From Aphelenchoides besseyi (lineage: Eukaryota; Nematoda; Chromadorea; Rhabditida; Aphelenchoididae), in the NCBI GenBank assembly GCA_024699855.1, contig JAMPIQ010000002.1, positions 7,564,001-7,628,000 on the forward strand: a DNA stretch of 64,000 nucleotides. The letters run 5' to 3'. Made by a program: the position numbers and the translations under genes. The notes under the pieces are model-generated. The model made no database searches, was not told where the DNA came from, and worked only from the letters and a program-made list of their open reading frames with translations. This document shows positions 60,968 to 64,000 of this stretch, one piece after another (the first letter of the stretch is position 1; each line of letters begins with the position of its first letter).

Positions 60968-63890
60968 CTACTCAGTTGTCATTGGTTCGACTTCGTCACT
61001 CTTGGCTGTGATCCCATTTGCTTCTTCAACAGCAGCTTCCGTTTTCTTTGATTCGTCCGTTGAGTCGGTTGTTTTGTTTTGATCTTCAGTTTTCTTCGGC
61101 GCAGTTTGATTCTGAAATTCATGGTCTTTTTCGACTTTGGATCCATTTGGTTCTTTCGATTTGGCTCGTGATGATGCGTCCTTTCCATCAGTCATATGAT
61201 CCGATTTGGTCGAGGATTCTTTTTCACGGCGATCTTCTTTCTTGGCCGGTGGCATCATTTTGTCCACAAGTCCGATCAACCGTTCACCGTATCGTCTCAC
61301 TTCAACATAAGAAGCTTTCATTTGAACGGTGTCATCTTGTGAAGTCTAAAAATAAACAAGAAGATTTTAAGCAGCTCATTTTTTTGTTACCTTTAAACAC
61401 TTCTCGGCTTCGTGTAAACGTTTCTTGTATTTGTCCACATCGTCTTCCAATCGTTTGCGTTTTTTGTCCAAATGATCACGTTGATCTTTAGTGGTTTCTA
61501 AATAACAGTTTGAAAGATTCGGTTTGTTTTCTTCAACATACTCAATTGTTGGTCTAACTGTTGAATCTTCAACAAGGCCTCTGCTCGCTCAGCCTCGACC
61601 AATTTTTGTTGTTCCAGCGATTGTTCGACATTCAAAAGTGCACCCTTGTAGAAAACAACGCCGCTGTTCGTGACATCAGGAGTTGCGTCGCTTGATTGTT
61701 TAGCGGGAGTTGGAGTGGCTGTCTCTTCAAATCCTAAATCAATAGCATTAGGTAACAGCAAATAACCGTATTCACCTTTCAACAATTGACTACGAGATGG
61801 AGCATCGGACTCCAATTGAGGTGTGTACTTGACATTCCCATCTTTGTCGATCCATTTGTCCGTCACATTGCGATAGTTGAAACGTTGTTCCCGTTCGCGA
61901 GTAGAAGAGTTTTGGGAAGAAAACTTTTTGAGTAAACGGCGCACTGAACTTTGTGAAACATCGAAACCAAGTGAATGAATGATTTCTTCCAAATCTCTTT
62001 CCACCAAATAACCGCAGACATTCTGATCAAAATGCGTGAATGTCATGAATGTGTTCACATCGTTGACCACCGCAGTAAAATTCAATCGCAAATCTTTTTC
62101 GTCTTTGGATTCCACTTTCTCGGTAGTCTCCTTTTTTTCGTCTTTTGCTTCAGTTTCGTTCGTTTCTCCATGAGCCGTAACTCCATTTTCAGTTGATTCG
62201 CCTTCTGCTGGGTTCATTTCAGCGTCTTCAGTTGCCGGAGTTTCGATTTTTGTCAATGCTTCATCGCGTCTTTTACGTTCAGCTTCTTTGTCCAAAACAC
62301 TGTGAAGCGTATGGTAGAGATTGAAAGCGAACTCTCGATCCAAAACCTCTCGAAGTGCTTCGGCAAAAACGAAAACTTCAAACGAGTTTTCTTTGCTGTC
62401 GTCCAACCGATAGTCCAAAAGCGACTGACCAGAAGCCAAACGGCAGTCAAATTTTCCCGCTTTTGCTGTTTTGCTGGGATAGATGAAAACGCACGGATGT
62501 TTTGGAAAGACGTAATGACGTTCCAATATGTTTTTACGATCCTTCTTAGACTTCTCCTAAACAACAACTTAGCCAGAAGCACAGAATTAAAGTACTTACA
62601 AATTTGTCCATTTCCTTCTTGTATTCGTCTTTCTCTTCCCGTGTCAAAGTGGGAACTGTTGATTTCTCATCTGCTCCAGACTGCTCAGTATTCTCAAAAG
62701 TCTGAAATACCAAAAATAATCGAAGTTAAAAGTGATAGCTTTTACCTTTCCTTCGTCGGTTTCCATCTTCTCTGTTCCAACTTCGTCGATTGCAACCAAA
62801 TCGTCGGTATTGATCATATCAGATGGCGCCGTTTCATCGGCCATAATCAGGTTCTGTTCATTGATTTCTTCCGAGTCTTGTCTCTCCTCGGCTTTTTTTT
62901 CTGCATCAATTGCTTCTTGAAGTCGTTGGACCAGCGCGTTCTTAAGTCCAGATGCACTTAATCCGCGAGCGTTAAGTTGATCGCGAAGCTCAGTAACCTA
63001 AACAAGCAATTAAGCTCCTTAGTTCACTCTAACTGATCACCTTCATTCCTTTAATTTGCTCTTCCAATTGTGCCCAAGGAATCTTTGTCGGTCCATCGAT
63101 GATTTCTTCCTGTTCGGTGGCGGCTTTCTGCAAAAGAAAAAGTCAAATTCACGTACTTAACCGCAAATCTACAAACCAAAAAAGGATTAAAATAAAGTTA
63201 TCGTGTACAAAAAACCAAAAGTTTGAATACGAAAATGTTTTGTCCCCTTGAATTTTGTGATTTACAATTTCGAGTCCCCGCAGTTTTCGTGACATTTGCG
63301 TCAATGAGATTAATCGATGGACTTAAACACAAAACACGGAAATACACAATCACCAAACACAACAAAATCATTCGAGTTGCTTTCTGTTGGTTGTTAAAAA
63401 CTTCACACGAACTTTGAGTTGCAACGTGTCAATTCGACAACGAATTCACGTGTTGCCGCTCAAGTTGATTTGAAAGCGAAACATAAAAACGGGCGCTTTG
63501 AGTACGAAATCGAGTTACTGCACCTCACTGTCGTTCAAAGTAGCTGCTGTTTCCTCGGCCGTGACTTCCGATTTGTCGGTCGTGTCCATTGGCTCCGTTG
63601 CGACGATTTCGTTCGCTTTTTCAGTTTCCGGATTCGTCGATTCCTCGGCTTTGGCGTCGTTGACCGCTTGAACTTTTTTTGCGGCTTCTGATTGCGGAAC
63701 AAACGGCTCGGCGTCAATGGCATCCAACTTCTGTTTAAGTTGTTGCGGAAATGTCTCTTCGACAAGCACTCGGTACTCCTCGACCGACGGCAGAAGCTTT
63801 GGAGTTCCATTGATGTCGGGAAGAAGCAAAGTGACGTGGTCCAAGCGGTCTCTCTCGATTCTGTTGTAACGCAAATGGACCATCTTGTAC
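60968..63890 (-). CDS. CCAR1/CCAR2 homologue (C. elegans LST-3 type), C-terminal part
   Basis: Seven exons lie in the window (63890-63524, 63127-63041, 62997-62746, 62701-62600, 62556-61552, 61497-61391, 61345-60968), about 766 residues; the N-terminal part with the S1-like domain lies outside, since the first exon here begins at an acceptor. Order of landmarks: YNRIERDRLDHVTLLLPDI with LLPSVEEYRVLVEE, an acidic linker, a SAP-type DNA-binding segment (VTELRDQLNARGLSASGLKN), the DBC1-type block GKFDCRLASGQSLLDYRLDD with SFEVFVFAEALREVL, a degenerate EF-hand (FDQNVCGYLVERDLEEII), and a coiled coil near the C-terminus. A Lys/Glu/Ser-rich tail ends in EVEPMTTE. CCAR1 is a nuclear coactivator linked to Mediator, p53 and Wnt signalling and to splicing. 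Convergent with plexin. Confidence 0.93.
63128..63523 (-). other. CCAR1 intron
   Basis: This 396-nt intron is long compared with the other introns of the gene (about 40-50 nt). Short frames inside have no recognisable product. Confidence 0.6.
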
Positions 63891-64000
63891 CTGTGGTTGT
63901 TGCATAAATAAGAAAAAAACAAGAATATTGATGATGCTTTTACGAAAAAAAGTAAAAACGGGATTTAATTTACGAAAGACCTAAAACGAATTTTGCGAGC
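63891..64000 (-). other. CCAR1 intron running off the window
   Basis: The minus-strand acceptor CAACCACAG ends next to 63890, so this edge is intronic and the 5' exons of the gene lie beyond the window. Confidence 0.6.

Noticed and set aside
1..64000. Transposon, CRISPR array, rRNA or tRNA genes
   Set aside because: No transposase or reverse-transcriptase-like frame, no regular direct repeats and no recognised RNA gene were seen by eye; a tRNA or covariance-model scan was not possible.

Overview
This window looks like nuclear DNA from a nematode, probably not a close relative of Caenorhabditis. The grounds are introns mostly of 40-50 nt with TTTCAG/TTTTAG acceptors, a gene with the nematode-specific ground-like domain, a CNC transcription factor that ends right after its basic region without a leucine zipper (the SKN-1 layout), and dense genes separated by a few long empty stretches. 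All gene models below were built by hand from splice sites, and the coding models given with full exon lists were checked for reading-phase continuity; none is backed by transcript data.

Layout. 1-3.6 kb: nothing supported. 3.6-6.1 kb (-): a TASOR/TEX15-type (DUF3715, pseudo-PARP) protein, head-to-head over about 320 bp with actin-related protein 10, a dynactin subunit (6.4-7.9 kb, +). 8.3-9.8 kb (-): a rhodopsin-class GPCR. 11.1-11.95 kb (+): a secreted ground-like protein. 14.3-15.4 kb (+): an unrecognised 194-residue protein followed closely by a 97-residue one-pass membrane protein. 15.8-19.7 kb (-): SKN-1/Nrf, with a C-type lectin gene nested on the opposite strand inside one of its introns. 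20.3-21.7 kb (-): Beclin 1. 22.6-24.8 kb (-): a secreted, probably GPI-anchored EGF/DOMON protein whose mature N-terminus is predicted to be histidine. 27.8-35.7 kb (+): p190 RhoGAP. 37.3-38.4 kb (+): ceramide synthase. 38.9-39.25 kb (-): a 72-residue Pro/Gly/Cys-rich secreted peptide. 39.85-41.2 kb (+): a PBLD/PhzF-like protein. 43-44.7 kb (+): a sex-peptide/myosuppressin-receptor-like GPCR. 46.7-47.1 kb (+): a neuropeptide-like precursor. 47.1-52.8 kb: no gene found. 52.8-60.5 kb (+): a full-length plexin. 61-63.9 kb (-): the C-terminal part of CCAR1, whose 5' part lies beyond the window; it is tail-to-tail with the plexin.

The genes do not form one pathway. Loose themes are Rho/Ras-family signalling at the membrane (plexin and p190 RhoGAP; in other animals p190 acts downstream of plexins), stress and proteostasis (SKN-1, Beclin 1), neuropeptide signalling (two GPCRs and a peptide precursor), and chromatin or transcription (TASOR-like, CCAR1). 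The most notable items are the TASOR-like gene, the histidine-first secreted DOMON protein, the zipperless SKN-1 with a GC-AG intron inside its DNA-binding domain, and several unrecognised small secreted or membrane proteins.
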